Assembly (NCBI GenBank): GCA_017860615.1
Contig: JAGDMU010000001.1
Location: forward strand, 224,617 to 288,616
Length of the DNA: 64,000 nt
Direction of reading: 5' to 3'
Source: Pseudomonadota bacterium
Lineage (GTDB): Bacteria; Campylobacterota; Campylobacteria; Campylobacterales; Sulfurospirillaceae
This document shows positions 49,828 to 61,507 of this stretch, piece by piece (within the stretch, counting starts at the first letter, position 1; each line of letters starts with the position of its first letter). The position numbers and the translations under genes are program-made. Under the pieces are notes generated by a model. That model had not been told where the DNA came from and made no database searches. It worked only from the letters and a program-made list of their open reading frames with translations.

Positions 49828-50944
49828 AGTGGATCTCATTGAAGGATTTCGTGACCCTGAGCATATGAAAGCCTTAGCATCACTTATCACAAAAGAGTGT
49901 AAGTCTAAGATTAACATTATGGAAGTATGCGGTGGTCATACACATACCATTATGAAGTTTGGACTTTCACAGATTTTGCCAGAATTCATTGAGTTTGTCC
50001 ACGGTCCTGGATGTCCTGTGTGTATCATGCCTAAAGAGCGCATTGACCATGCTATTGCACTTGCAAGTATGCCCAATACCATTTTAGCAACGCTTGGCGA
50101 TATGATACGCGTTCCAGGGAGCAAAACCTCTTTGCAAAAGCTTCGTGCGGAGGGGAAAGATGTACGCTCTTTGTATTCTCCATTGGATGTCATTAAAATC
50201 GCTCAAGAAAATCCTGATAAAAACGTAGTCTTTTTTGCTATTGGTTTTGAAACAACAACACCTATGAGCGCTGTTTTAGTACAACAAGCGATAGAAAAAA
50301 AACTTACCAATCTTTTCTTTCACATCAACCATGTCACCGTTCCTGAGGCAGTCGATGCCATTATGAGCGGAGGTGATGCAAAGATAGATGCATTTTTAGG
50401 ACCATCGCATGTGAGTGTCATCACAGGCTATAAAATCTATGAGCCAATTGCCAAAACTTATCATACACCTGTGGTTGTTTCAGGGTTTGAACCAACCGAT
50501 GTCATGGAGTCCGTTCTTCGTGTGGTTCGCCAAGTCAACGAAGGTAAAAGTATTGTTGAAAATGAGTACGCGAGAGCTGTTTCGCGTGAAGGCAATCTTA
50601 AAGCGCAAGCGTTGGTGAACACCTATTTTGAAAAACGAAGTCATTTTAGATGGCGTGGCATTGGGGATATCCCAAACAGCGCATTGAAACTCAAAGCGGA
50701 ATATGCCGCATACGATGCTGAAATTGTATTTGATGAAGTGCTTCCTAAAACAGAGTTGAATGACCATAAAATGTGCATTTGCGGTGACATCCTCAAAGGA
50801 CGTGCTAAACCCTTTGACTGTAAAGTCTTTGGCAAAGCCTGTACACCGAGCAATCCAATGGGATCGTGCATGGTTTCCAGTGAGGGTGCGTGTTCTGCAT
50901 ACTTTAAATACGGTAAATTGAATCTCAAAGGAGCAAGAGCGTGA
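49820..50944 (+). CDS. hypD: Hydrogenase formation protein HypD
   Basis: The 374-residue protein has the HypD core: IMEVCGGHTHTIMKFGLSQILPEFIEFVHGPGCPVCIMP with the conserved Cys, GFETTTPMSAVLV, GPSHVSVITGYKIYEPIA, and C-terminal Cys for the 4Fe-4S cluster (CICGDILKGRAKPFDCKVFGKACTPSNPMGSCMVSSEGACSAYFKYG). It assembles Fe(CN)2CO with HypC and HypE. ATG 49820 follows GAAGGAA; upstream in-frame codons lie in hypC. It overlaps hypC by eight bases and hypE by four. Confidence 0.96.
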   Translation: MSEVDLIEGFRDPEHMKALASLITKECKSKINIMEVCGGHTHTIMKFGLSQILPEFIEFVHGPGCPVCIMPKERIDHAIALASMPNTILATLGDMIRVPGSKTSLQKLRAEGKDVRSLYSPLDVIKIAQENPDKNVVFFAIGFETTTPMSAVLVQQAIEKKLTNLFFHINHVTVPEAVDAIMSGGDAKIDAFLGPSHVSVITGYKIYEPIAKTYHTPVVVSGFEPTDVMESVLRVVRQVNEGKSIVENEYARAVSREGNLKAQALVNTYFEKRSHFRWRGIGDIPNSALKLKAEYAAYDAEIVFDEVLPKTELNDHKMCICGDILKGRAKPFDCKVFGKACTPSNPMGSCMVSSEGACSAYFKYGKLNLKGARA

Positions 50945-51945
50945 GTAAAAAGATACTTCTCTCTCACGGAGGTGGCGGTGAAGAGACCCAAAACCTTATA
51001 AAAGACCTATTTTTTAAACATTTTGACAATGAAATTTTACTTCGTATGGAAGATGCCGCAAGTCTTGTGATGCATGACCATAAAATCGCGTTTACAACCG
51101 ATTCCTTTGTGGTTTCACCGCTTTTCTTTAAAGGGGGAAACATTGGAAAACTCGCCATTGCAGGAACCGTCAATGATCTTTCCATGATGGGTGCAAAGCC
51201 TCGTTATATGACCTGTTCGTTTATGATTGAAGAGGGTTTTTTATATTCTCATCTTGAAGAGATCGTAATCAGTATGCGCGATGAGATGGCAAAAAGTGGT
51301 GTGAAAATCGTTGCGGGCGATACAAAAGTTGTTCCTCGTGGTGGCGTTGATGGACTGTTTATCAACACCGCAGGTATTGGTGAAATCATGTGTGAAAACA
51401 TCTCCGCACACAATTTGGAGAACGATGATGTCATCATTGTCTCCAATGAAGTCGGTAATCATGGTGCGTGCATTTTAGCAACTCGTGAAGAGATAGAACT
51501 TGAAAGCGATCTTCAAACGGATTGCACAAGTTTGTGGAAGCCAGTGGAAGCGCTCATCAACGCGGGTGTTAAAATCCATGCGTTACGTGATGCAACCAGA
51601 GGAGGGCTTAGTGCTGTGCTCAATGAATGGGCAGTTACATCCCATGTTTGCATCGAAGTGGATGAAGCCAAAATACCTGTTGCTAAAGAGGTGAGAGGTG
51701 TGTGTGAGCTTTTAGGGTTTGAGCCTTATGAGTTTGCCAATGAAGGTACCATGGTCATTGCTCTACCTAAAAAAGAAGCTCACAGAGCGGTTGAAGTGTT
51801 AAAACAGTTTAATGAGACAGCCAAAGTGGCTATCATCGGTTACGTAAGTAATATATATGTTGACAAAGTCGTACTTCATACACCGTGGGGATCAGAGCGC
51901 TTTTTAGAGCCACCCAAAGGTGAATTACTTCCAAGGATCTGTTAA
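50941..51945 (+). CDS. hypE: Hydrogenase maturation protein HypE
   Basis: The 334-residue PurM-like protein has LSHGGGGEETQNLIKDLFFKHF at the N-terminus, FTTDSFVVSPLFFKGGNIGKLAIAGTVNDLSMMGAKP, VAGDTKVVPRGGVDGLFINTAGIG and the C-terminal PRIC, whose last Cys carries the thiocarboxamide/thiocyanate made with HypF. All features expected for activity are present. GTG start overlaps hypD by four bases; the stop overlaps the hypA start by one base. Confidence 0.96.
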   Translation: MSKKILLSHGGGGEETQNLIKDLFFKHFDNEILLRMEDAASLVMHDHKIAFTTDSFVVSPLFFKGGNIGKLAIAGTVNDLSMMGAKPRYMTCSFMIEEGFLYSHLEEIVISMRDEMAKSGVKIVAGDTKVVPRGGVDGLFINTAGIGEIMCENISAHNLENDDVIIVSNEVGNHGACILATREEIELESDLQTDCTSLWKPVEALINAGVKIHALRDATRGGLSAVLNEWAVTSHVCIEVDEAKIPVAKEVRGVCELLGFEPYEFANEGTMVIALPKKEAHRAVEVLKQFNETAKVAIIGYVSNIYVDKVVLHTPWGSERFLEPPKGELLPRIC

Positions 51946-52286
51946 TGCATGAATTTTCGATTGTCACAGCACTTTTAGAGATGTGCGAGAAAAACGCTAA
52001 AGAAAATAATGCCTCTAAAATTACTAAAGTTGAAATCAAAGTAGGCAAATTGAGCGGTGTTGAGCCGCATCTTCTTGAGACTGCATTTAATACGTTTAAA
52101 GAAGAGACGATTTGTGATGGAGCAGAGTTTGTGATGCAAATTCAAGATATTGTTGTTCGATGTCAAAGTTGTCAGAGCGAAGCAACACTGAGTAAAAATG
52201 AATTTACATGTCCTACCTGTAACGGTACGGAGCTTAGCATTGTGGACGGGGAAGAGATGTATCTGATGCATCTTGAAATGGAGTAA
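51945..52286 (+). CDS. hypA: Hydrogenase nickel chaperone HypA
   Basis: The 113-residue protein starts MHEFSIVTALLEMC with the nickel-binding His2 and has the zinc site CQSCQSEATLSKNEFTCPTC near residues 73-92. It inserts nickel into hydrogenase large subunits with HypB. In Helicobacter it also serves urease; no urease genes are seen here. It is the last gene of hypBCDEA. Confidence 0.95.
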   Translation: MHEFSIVTALLEMCEKNAKENNASKITKVEIKVGKLSGVEPHLLETAFNTFKEETICDGAEFVMQIQDIVVRCQSCQSEATLSKNEFTCPTCNGTELSIVDGEEMYLMHLEME

Positions 52287-52361
52287 AGCGAATCTTACAA
52301 ATCTGTAATGTATAATCAGTGATTATAGTATGTTTCTGCAAGAATTTTATTAAGGATGTTA

Positions 52362-52862
52362 ATGTTAAACGAGCTACGACGTGCAACCATTGAAGATTTG
52401 CCTGAGATCATCAAGATTTATAATGAAGCAATCAAAGATGGCATATCCACTGCCGATAGTAAAATCGTGACAGTTGAAGATAAATTAGAGTGGTTTCATG
52501 CCCACAATGCATCTCGTCCCATCTTGGTTAAAGAGTATCATGGACGCATCATCGCATGGATTAGTTTGCAGCCCTTTTACGCTAATCTTTTGGCCTATAA
52601 TCATAGTGCTCGTATCAATATTTATATCGATAAAAACTTCCAAGGTAAAAAGCTAGGACAACAGTTTTTAAGCGAAGCAATTGAACAAGCCAAAAGCTAT
52701 GAGATCAAAACCCTTTTAGCGCTTATTTTTTCAGAAAATGCACCTAGTTTGAAACTCTTTAAGAAATTAGGGTTTAAAGAGTGGGGTAATCTTAACCGTA
52801 TTGCTACTATTGAAGGAATCGATAAAGATCTTTTGATCCTTGGTCTTCGCATTCAAGAGTAA
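52362..52862 (+). CDS. GNAT family N-acetyltransferase (phosphinothricin acetyltransferase-like)
   Basis: The 166-residue protein has the GNAT pattern of the Pat/YncA group: RRATIEDLPEIIKIYNEAIKDGISTAD at the N-terminus, YHGRIIAWISLQPF, and the acetyl-CoA motif ARINIYIDKNFQGKKLGQQFLSEAIEQAKS followed by LLALIFSENAPSLKLFKKLGFKEWG. Members acetylate amines, including methionine derivatives. The substrate is unknown. ATG at 52362 has AAGGA upstream; an ATG six bases earlier overlaps that site. Confidence 0.85.
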   Translation: MLNELRRATIEDLPEIIKIYNEAIKDGISTADSKIVTVEDKLEWFHAHNASRPILVKEYHGRIIAWISLQPFYANLLAYNHSARINIYIDKNFQGKKLGQQFLSEAIEQAKSYEIKTLLALIFSENAPSLKLFKKLGFKEWGNLNRIATIEGIDKDLLILGLRIQE

Positions 52863-52864
52863 CC

Positions 52865-53500
52865 ATGAGAAAAGAAGCATCAATTATTTTTGATATGGAT
52901 GGAACACTCATTGACTCCAGTGCGGCAATGACGCACAGTGTCAATTATGTACGCAACACTTTAGGACTCTCCCCCATTGCCAAGGAATTCTTAGAGTATC
53001 ATATCAATCAACCCGATCAGCATTTACCAAAGATTTTTTACAATACGGATGAGTATGACCCAGCTCATCGCGCTTTGTTTAAAGACCACTATATGCATTT
53101 CTCTCCATCCATGATAGCGCTCTATCCTGATGTGAGAGAGATGTTGCATCTGCTGAGTCAAAAGGCTTATTTGGCCATTGCTACCAATGCGAGTGATTTT
53201 TTTGCACGACATATGCTTGAACAAATGGGCATTATAGAATATTTTTCTGCCATTGTTGGCGCTAATAATGTGGCTGAACCAAAGCCAAGTCCCTTAATGG
53301 TTTACCACCTTATGAATGAGCTAGGCTGTGATGCTTCTAAAACGGTTTTAGTCGGTGATAGCATCAAAGATGAAGGAGCCGCCTCTAATGCTGGAGTCCC
53401 TTTTATTTTTGCAGAATGGGGTTATGGAACAAGTCAGAGCGCAAACCTACGTGCTCATAACATTCATGAACTTGTAGGTTTACTTAACACCTTTATTTAA
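52865..53500 (+). CDS. HAD superfamily phosphatase (phosphoglycolate phosphatase-like)
   Basis: The 211-residue hydrolase has HAD motif I (IIFDMDGTLIDSSAA), motif II (LAIATNASDFF), the Lys of motif III (EPKPSPLMVYHLM) and motif IV (VLVGDSIKDEGAASNAGV). Such proteins dephosphorylate phosphoglycolate or other small phosphates. The substrate is open. It starts two bases after the acetyltransferase gene and overlaps the convergent AsmA-like gene by eight bases at its 3' end. Confidence 0.88.
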   Translation: MRKEASIIFDMDGTLIDSSAAMTHSVNYVRNTLGLSPIAKEFLEYHINQPDQHLPKIFYNTDEYDPAHRALFKDHYMHFSPSMIALYPDVREMLHLLSQKAYLAIATNASDFFARHMLEQMGIIEYFSAIVGANNVAEPKPSPLMVYHLMNELGCDASKTVLVGDSIKDEGAASNAGVPFIFAEWGYGTSQSANLRAHNIHELVGLLNTFI

Positions 53501-56054
53501 AAAGCTCTAGAGGTAATTCAAGCGTACGCTTGATGATATTCATAGGGCTTTTGAGCGTATCCATAATCAGATGTGTTTCAATTTTTGGATCGGTTGTAGA
53601 ACCTGTTACATCTACATTGGTCGATATTCTTTTATCATCTCCTAAAATAATGCCCCCCACAAGAGGAATCATATCAATAGCAGAACTAAACGTTTTGAGT
53701 GTTTTGATTTGAAGTTTTAAATCAAGGGTATTTGTTATTAAATCAACCTTGCCAGCACCTACAATATCTGCACTTTTCCCTCTAAGCTGAAGTTCTGTAA
53801 TGTTCATGGCTTCTTTAGTTTGGTTAAATTCTACATAGCCATTATCAACAAAATAACCCTCAGTGTTAAAATTTGGATCATTAAATACAAGTAAAGATGG
53901 AATAGTGTTAATCGTTGCCATCAGGTTATTAAAGAACTTGAGATCTTTGATATAAGTCTTATGCATGATAAAGGTACCTTGCATATTGTTATCATCTTTT
54001 CCGTCAATGTTAATCGAAAAATCGCCTTCATGAAAATAGTGTCGATTAAAGAGGGCATTGGTTGCGTTTGCGTCAAGTGCGGTGGCTTGAATGCCGAGAT
54101 TTCCTTTTCGTTTTTCATACTCAAACGAAGATTTACCACGTTTAGAATTAAGGTGCATCCTATCTTTAAAGAGCGTGAGTGTGTATCGTTCACTTAAGAG
54201 CGTTTTGTTGCTTTCCATATCAATGAAAGAGGAGTTTTCACCAAAAATAGTGGTTTTTATAGGCATATCCAAAGGCTCATCACCTTGTGGCATCGAAATG
54301 TTGAGATCTTTGACATGTAAGGTAATCTCTTTATCAAAATGGAGTGAGAGTTTAGTGTTGGTCGTACTTGCATCCAGTGTTTTAGTATTGGTTGTAAGTG
54401 CTATCTCAAAGTCACGAACAGGTTCACGATTTTCTAAAAGAGGCGTGTTAACATTGTAGAGATTGATTTTGGCATCAAAATTTTCAAAGTCTTTGGTTTG
54501 TACATGCACAGAACCTTCAAAGAGGTTGCCATCGTTCATAAAAGGAGAAAATGCAGCAATTTTTGTAAGATCCGTAAAGGTAAATTGATTGTTTTCCTTA
54601 GCAAAAGAAATTGTCGTATCAAGACTTGGTAGTGCCATTTTTGTTATACCATTTTCAATCGCAAATGAAGCATTTTGATCGGAAAGATTGTTTATTTTTA
54701 AAAGTTTTGTGCCACTAAAGTCTAGCAGTAAACTATTGATATCAATTTTGCCTGCATAAGTGCTTTTTTTAGCATCAAATGTTCCAGTCGCATTAATGTC
54801 AAAAAGGTTTTTATACCGAAGATTGGCATTATCGAGCATAATTTTAAAGTTATCCAGTCTTACTTCACCGTATTTGGTAGACATCGGAAGACCACTGAGG
54901 GTAAAGTCACTGGGTGAGAGTTTGAATGTACCTGTTGCATTGATGTCATAAGGGAGAAATTTGATATCCAGTCTGACATTGGCATCGGTTAAACCCGTTG
55001 TTTGGGTAATAGGCACATCAATTTTAAAAGCATGTAAAATTTTATGTATTGGGGCATCCAGTTTGGATGTGGCGTTCAGATCAACAACAATGCCTGTTCC
55101 TTTGCCGATGAGATTATAGATATACACATCCGCTTTTTGAATGTTTTTTTGTTCATAGCTTGGCTCTTTGACGTCAAAAAGAAGTTTGTCTTCTTTAAAC
55201 TCAATGCCGATCTCTTTCACATGTGCAGGGGGGACGGTCGGTTCAAAGCTCACGGTTGCGTTTTTAACCGTTGCAGCTCCTCGCATTTGCATTGGGAAGT
55301 AATCATACGTTGCAAGATCGAATTTACCTTCAAAGAAGTGTAAAATATACTCTTCTCCTACAATATTTTTATCGATCCAGTCTTTCGCAATTTGGTCAAG
55401 TTCGACGTGTGAAACAATAAAATCCATAAGATCTTTAAGATTTTTATTTTGGAAAGTATCGCTTTGTAAATGATACGTTAAGAGCGTATCTTTAATATCT
55501 AAAAGAGCAATTCCTTTAAGTCCAAAAGTCTCAAAATTACCTTCAAAGGTATGGTTCTTTGTTTTGAAATCCATATGTGCTTTACCATTGAGATGTAATG
55601 CAAAATCTTTTAAAAAAGCTTCTTGAATTTCAATCTCAACGCTCCATTTGTCAATGGGTGTAATGATAAGGTTAACGCTTAGATGTTTACTATCGAATTT
55701 AAAGGTGTTTTTTTCATAATATAGTGAGAGAGTTTCATTGTCATACACAATGGCATTAATGCTTATTTTGCTAAAAAACTGATTGATGTAGGGAAAATTT
55801 TTAATCAATTCAGCAGTCTCTTCCAAAGAGGTATCGGTTTGGGTTTGCTTCTTAATTTCAAGCGTTTGGATACTCACAATCAATTTTTTATCTAGTTTGA
55901 TATATAATTGATCAATTTTTATCGTCGATAATGTAAGATTATCGATTGAAATGCCATTTACTAGGGTGCCAATTAATGCTACGACAGAAAGAACTATGAA
56001 TAGAAAAAATATCCAGATATTCCTAATGGTATGTGATGTTGCTTTAATAATCAT
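53493..56054 (-). CDS. Large AsmA-like / YhdP-type envelope protein
   Basis: The 853-residue protein has one N-terminal membrane segment (IWIFFLFIVLSVVALIGTLVNGI) and a long beta-rich periplasmic part with repeated strands. The C-terminal region (YFVDNGYVEFNQTKEAMNITELQLRGKSADIVGAGKVDLITNTLDLKLQIKTLKTFSSAIDMIPLVGGIILGDDKRISTNVDVTGSTTDPKIETH) is typical of AsmA-like/YhdP proteins, which are linked to lipid transfer to the outer membrane. A homologue lies beside the mltG-like gene and icd in C. jejuni. Its 5' end overlaps the divergent mltG gene by 59 bases. Confidence 0.88.
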   Translation of the reverse strand: MIIKATSHTIRNIWIFFLFIVLSVVALIGTLVNGISIDNLTLSTIKIDQLYIKLDKKLIVSIQTLEIKKQTQTDTSLEETAELIKNFPYINQFFSKISINAIVYDNETLSLYYEKNTFKFDSKHLSVNLIITPIDKWSVEIEIQEAFLKDFALHLNGKAHMDFKTKNHTFEGNFETFGLKGIALLDIKDTLLTYHLQSDTFQNKNLKDLMDFIVSHVELDQIAKDWIDKNIVGEEYILHFFEGKFDLATYDYFPMQMRGAATVKNATVSFEPTVPPAHVKEIGIEFKEDKLLFDVKEPSYEQKNIQKADVYIYNLIGKGTGIVVDLNATSKLDAPIHKILHAFKIDVPITQTTGLTDANVRLDIKFLPYDINATGTFKLSPSDFTLSGLPMSTKYGEVRLDNFKIMLDNANLRYKNLFDINATGTFDAKKSTYAGKIDINSLLLDFSGTKLLKINNLSDQNASFAIENGITKMALPSLDTTISFAKENNQFTFTDLTKIAAFSPFMNDGNLFEGSVHVQTKDFENFDAKINLYNVNTPLLENREPVRDFEIALTTNTKTLDASTTNTKLSLHFDKEITLHVKDLNISMPQGDEPLDMPIKTTIFGENSSFIDMESNKTLLSERYTLTLFKDRMHLNSKRGKSSFEYEKRKGNLGIQATALDANATNALFNRHYFHEGDFSINIDGKDDNNMQGTFIMHKTYIKDLKFFNNLMATINTIPSLLVFNDPNFNTEGYFVDNGYVEFNQTKEAMNITELQLRGKSADIVGAGKVDLITNTLDLKLQIKTLKTFSSAIDMIPLVGGIILGDDKRISTNVDVTGSTTDPKIETHLIMDTLKSPMNIIKRTLELPLELFK

Positions 56055-56934
56055 ATATTCACTTCTCTTTCACTTATCCAGACCAATGAGCTCAAGCTCG
56101 GTCGCCTTTGTGCCACAAGGCTCAATAGGACAAATTATATCATATATGGTTGAGAAAAATTTTGACCTCCATGAGAAAGTGGATAAATACCTTCTTTATA
56201 TGATCGGCAAGCCCCAATCGGGTTGGGTCAGTATCAACCAAGGAACATTAACCAGAGGTGATTTTCTCTACAAACTCTCTCACTCAAAAGCACCTCTTAA
56301 AGTGGTTACCTATATTCCTGGTGAAACCAAAGAGCTTTTGTTTGTTCAAATTGCTTTGGCATTTGATCTCTCTTATGAAAAACTCATGCAAGAGTATGCC
56401 CAAGCAACGCCATACATTGATGGTTTTATTGTTCCTGAGACCTATTATATTCCTGTAGGGATTAGTGAGAAGCATCTGATCCATTTTTTATTGGCTCATG
56501 CGCGCAAGTATCATAAAGACGTTTTTGAGAAGATCTTTGGTGAGTTTAATGAAGCAAAGTGGCAGAAGTTTATTATTATCGCATCTGTTATTCAAAAAGA
56601 GGCAGCGAATGTGGAAGAGATGCCCCTTGTCTCTTCGGTGATTTACAATCGTTTGAAAAAAGATATGAAGCTTCAGATGGATGGTACCCTAAATTATGGG
56701 CAATACTCTCATGTGAAAATTACACCCCAACGCATCAGAGAAGATACGTCACCTTATAACACGTATATGTACAAAGGGCTGCCTCCTTCTCCTATTTGCA
56801 GTGTCAGTAAAGAGGCAATTTTTGCAGCTATTTTTCCAAAGGCAACCAATTATCTCTATTTCGTAAAAAATAAAAATGGTACGCACACTTTTTCCCAAAA
56901 TTATGAGACACATTTAGAAAATATAAAAAATTAA
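55996..56934 (+). CDS. mltG: Endolytic murein transglycosylase MltG
   Basis: The 312-residue protein has an N-terminal membrane segment (IQIFLMVCDVALIIIYSLLF) and the YceG/MltG domain. The catalytic Glu lies in IIASVIQKEAANVEEMPLVSSVIYNRLKKDMKLQMDGTLNYG, followed by DTSPYNTYMYKGLPPSPICSVSKEAIFAAIFPKATNYLYFVKNKNGTHTFSQNYETH. It cuts growing glycan strands at the inner membrane. ATG 55996 follows GAAAG; codons further upstream are open but lie antisense to the AsmA-like gene. Confidence 0.93.
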   Translation: MNRKNIQIFLMVCDVALIIIYSLLFHLSRPMSSSSVAFVPQGSIGQIISYMVEKNFDLHEKVDKYLLYMIGKPQSGWVSINQGTLTRGDFLYKLSHSKAPLKVVTYIPGETKELLFVQIALAFDLSYEKLMQEYAQATPYIDGFIVPETYYIPVGISEKHLIHFLLAHARKYHKDVFEKIFGEFNEAKWQKFIIIASVIQKEAANVEEMPLVSSVIYNRLKKDMKLQMDGTLNYGQYSHVKITPQRIREDTSPYNTYMYKGLPPSPICSVSKEAIFAAIFPKATNYLYFVKNKNGTHTFSQNYETHLENIKN

Positions 56935-56970
56935 TGATATAAATTTAATAAAGAAGCTGGTAAAAATTAG

Positions 56971-59226
<2,256 letters not shown>

Positions 59227-59258
59227 TTTTTTGATTTATATGTAAAGAAGGAGTCTCT

Positions 59259-60227
59259 TTGTCACAAGGAAAAAAAGTATCCATTATTGGAGCAGGAAAT
59301 GTGGGAGCAACGATTTGCTATTGGTTAGCGATGCGAAAAAGTTGCCGTGAAATTGTGATGATAGACCTCGTTGAGGGCGTTGCCATTGGTAAAGCCCTTG
59401 ACATCTCGCAAGCGACCAGTCCAGAAGGTAGTCATACGTTGATTAGTGCTTCTAGTGACTATAAACATATTTCAAACAGTGATATCGTGGTGATTACCGC
59501 AGGCAGTCCACGAAAGCCTGGTATGAGTAGGGATGATCTTTTGATGATTAATGCCAAAATTACCAAAGGAATCATTGAGCAGGTGAAGACCTATGCACCA
59601 GAGGCTATTATTATCACCGTTTCCAATCCTTTAGATGCGATTACCTATGTTGCCCAAAAAATTGGCCAGTATCCACGCGGTCGTGTTATTGGTATGGCAG
59701 GTATCTTAGACAGTTCTCGTATGGAAACGTTTATCTCTGAAAAATTGGGTTTTGGTTATGGTCAAGTAACCGCAAGTGTGATGGGTGGCCATGGTGATGA
59801 TATGGTTCCACTTCCTCGTTACTCTTCTGTAAACGGTGTAGCACTGACAGATTTACTCACGGATCTTGAAATTGATGAGATTATTGAAAAAACACGTCAT
59901 GGTGGTGCTCAAATTGTGGGGTATATGGGAACATCTGCTTATTATGCGCCTGCAAATTCTACCGTCAAGATGATAGAGGCAATTTTGAGTGACTCTCGCT
60001 CCATATTTCCTTGTGCAGTATTGTTAGAGGGTGAGTACGGCTACCATGACACTGTTAACGGTGTACCCGTTGTTTTAGGCGCTAATGGTGTTGAAGAAAT
60101 CGTAGAGTTACCGCTCAATTTAAATGAGCAACACCAATTTGCAAAAAGTGTCGAATCGGTCAATAAATTATTAGAAACATTGCATAAAAATGAATTTTTT
60201 TCCGCCAAAGAGTCTCCTGTAACTTAA
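59259..60227 (+). CDS. mdh: Malate dehydrogenase
   Basis: The 322-residue LDH/MDH-family enzyme has the NAD-binding VSIIGAGNVGATICYWLAMRKSCREIVMIDLVEG, substrate-loop Arg in SPRKPGMSRDDLL, VSNPLDAITYVAQK and the catalytic His in VMGGHGDDMVPLPRYS. This residue set, with Arg rather than Gln in the loop, indicates malate over lactate. It interconverts malate and oxaloacetate. The TTG start at 59259 follows AAGGAG at good spacing. It is 32 bases after icd. Confidence 0.94.
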   Translation: MSQGKKVSIIGAGNVGATICYWLAMRKSCREIVMIDLVEGVAIGKALDISQATSPEGSHTLISASSDYKHISNSDIVVITAGSPRKPGMSRDDLLMINAKITKGIIEQVKTYAPEAIIITVSNPLDAITYVAQKIGQYPRGRVIGMAGILDSSRMETFISEKLGFGYGQVTASVMGGHGDDMVPLPRYSSVNGVALTDLLTDLEIDEIIEKTRHGGAQIVGYMGTSAYYAPANSTVKMIEAILSDSRSIFPCAVLLEGEYGYHDTVNGVPVVLGANGVEEIVELPLNLNEQHQFAKSVESVNKLLETLHKNEFFSAKESPVT

Positions 60228-60263
60228 ACTAGAGACAAAAAAAACATATAGTTAAGATTTTTA

Positions 60264-60291
60264 TTGATTATGATGTTCAGATAACTATAGA
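60264..60291 (+). promoter_or_regulatory. Candidate sigma-70 promoter of sucC
   Basis: TTGATT (60264-60269) and TATAGA (60286-60291) with 16 bases between them lie about 45 bases before sucC in the 108-base gap after mdh. They are a fair match to the housekeeping consensus; AT-rich sequence makes chance matches common. Confidence 0.4.
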
Positions 60292-60335
60292 GTCTTGGTA
60301 TTGAAAGTTTAATTTAAGTCAAGCAGGGAGGTTTT

Positions 60336-61505
60336 ATGAATATTCATGAGTATCAGGCAAAAGAGATCTTTAAAAGATACAATGTTCCCACACCAAACGG
60401 CTACGTAGCCTTTAGTGTCGAAGAAGCTGTTGAAAATGCAAAGAAACTTGGTGGCTCTATCTGGGTTGTCAAAGCGCAAATTCATGCAGGTGGACGTGGT
60501 CTTGGTGGTGGCGTAAAACTCGCCCGAAGCTTGGAAGAAGTTAAAACATTAGCCAATGAAATTCTTGGTATGACATTGGTGACACATCAAACTGGACCAG
60601 CGGGCAAATTGGTTCAGAAAGTTTACATCGAAGAGGGTGCGGACATCGCGGATGAGCTTTACCTTGGTGTTGTGCTAGATCGTGCACGTGAAATGCCAGT
60701 CATTATGGCATCCCGTGAAGGTGGTATGGAGATCGAAAAAGTAGCAGCAGAGTCTCCTGAGAAGATTATCAAAGTTGCAGTTGATCCGTTCATTGGTTTT
60801 CAAGCATTTCATGGTCGTGAATTAGCGTATGGACTTGGTCTTGATAAAGATGAGATTAGTAATTTTATTAAATTTGCAGCAGCACTCTATAAAGTGTATA
60901 TGGAAAATGACGCTGAGATGATCGAAATTAATCCATTAGTTAAAACAAAAAGTGGTTCATTTATCGCACTTGATGGCAAAATGGGCTTTGACGATAACTC
61001 ATTGTTCCGTCATCCAGACGTTGAAGCAATGCGCGATGAGAGCGAAGAAAACCCTATTGAGCGTGAAGCTTCTGGGTATGGTTTAAGTTATGTAAAACTC
61101 GATGGTAATGTTGGCTGTATGGTCAATGGTGCTGGTCTCGCGATGGGAACAATGGATACCATCAATTATGTAGGTGGTACACCTGCAAACTTCTTAGACG
61201 TGGGCGGCGGAGCGAATGCTCAAACGGTTGCCAAAGGCTTTGAGATTATCCTCAAAGATCCAAACGTCAAATCAATCTTTGTCAATATTTTCGGTGGAAT
61301 TGTACGATGTGACCGCATCGCTAATGGTATTCTTGAAGCGACAAAACTTGTGGATGTTCACGTTCCTGTGATTGTTCGCCTTGATGGTACGAATGCCAAA
61401 GAAGCAGCCGAAATTCTCAAAAATGCGAATATCAAAAATATTATTACTGCAAGTGATCTCAATGATGGCGCTATTAAAGCCGTTGCTGCTGCTAAAGGAA
61501 ATTAA
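60336..61505 (+). CDS. sucC: Succinate-CoA ligase (ADP-forming) beta subunit
   Basis: The 389-residue SucC has the ATP-grasp N-terminal domain ([52 protein letters not shown]), [25 protein letters not shown] and the C-terminal [34 protein letters not shown] and [20 protein letters not shown]. It joins succinate and CoA, or works in reverse, with SucD. GGAGG precedes the ATG. SucD starts two bases after the stop. Confidence 0.97.
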   Translation: MNIHEYQAKEIFKRYNVPTPNGYVAFSVEEAVENAKKLGGSIWVVKAQIHAGGRGLGGGVKLARSLEEVKTLANEILGMTLVTHQTGPAGKLVQKVYIEEGADIADELYLGVVLDRAREMPVIMASREGGMEIEKVAAESPEKIIKVAVDPFIGFQAFHGRELAYGLGLDKDEISNFIKFAAALYKVYMENDAEMIEINPLVKTKSGSFIALDGKMGFDDNSLFRHPDVEAMRDESEENPIEREASGYGLSYVKLDGNVGCMVNGAGLAMGTMDTINYVGGTPANFLDVGGGANAQTVAKGFEIILKDPNVKSIFVNIFGGIVRCDRIANGILEATKLVDVHVPVIVRLDGTNAKEAAEILKNANIKNIITASDLNDGAIKAVAAAKGN

Positions 61506-61507
61506 TT

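Noticed and set aside
52287..52355. Terminator after hypA
   Set aside because: Only a short AT-rich ATAATC/GATTAT dyad without a T run is present.
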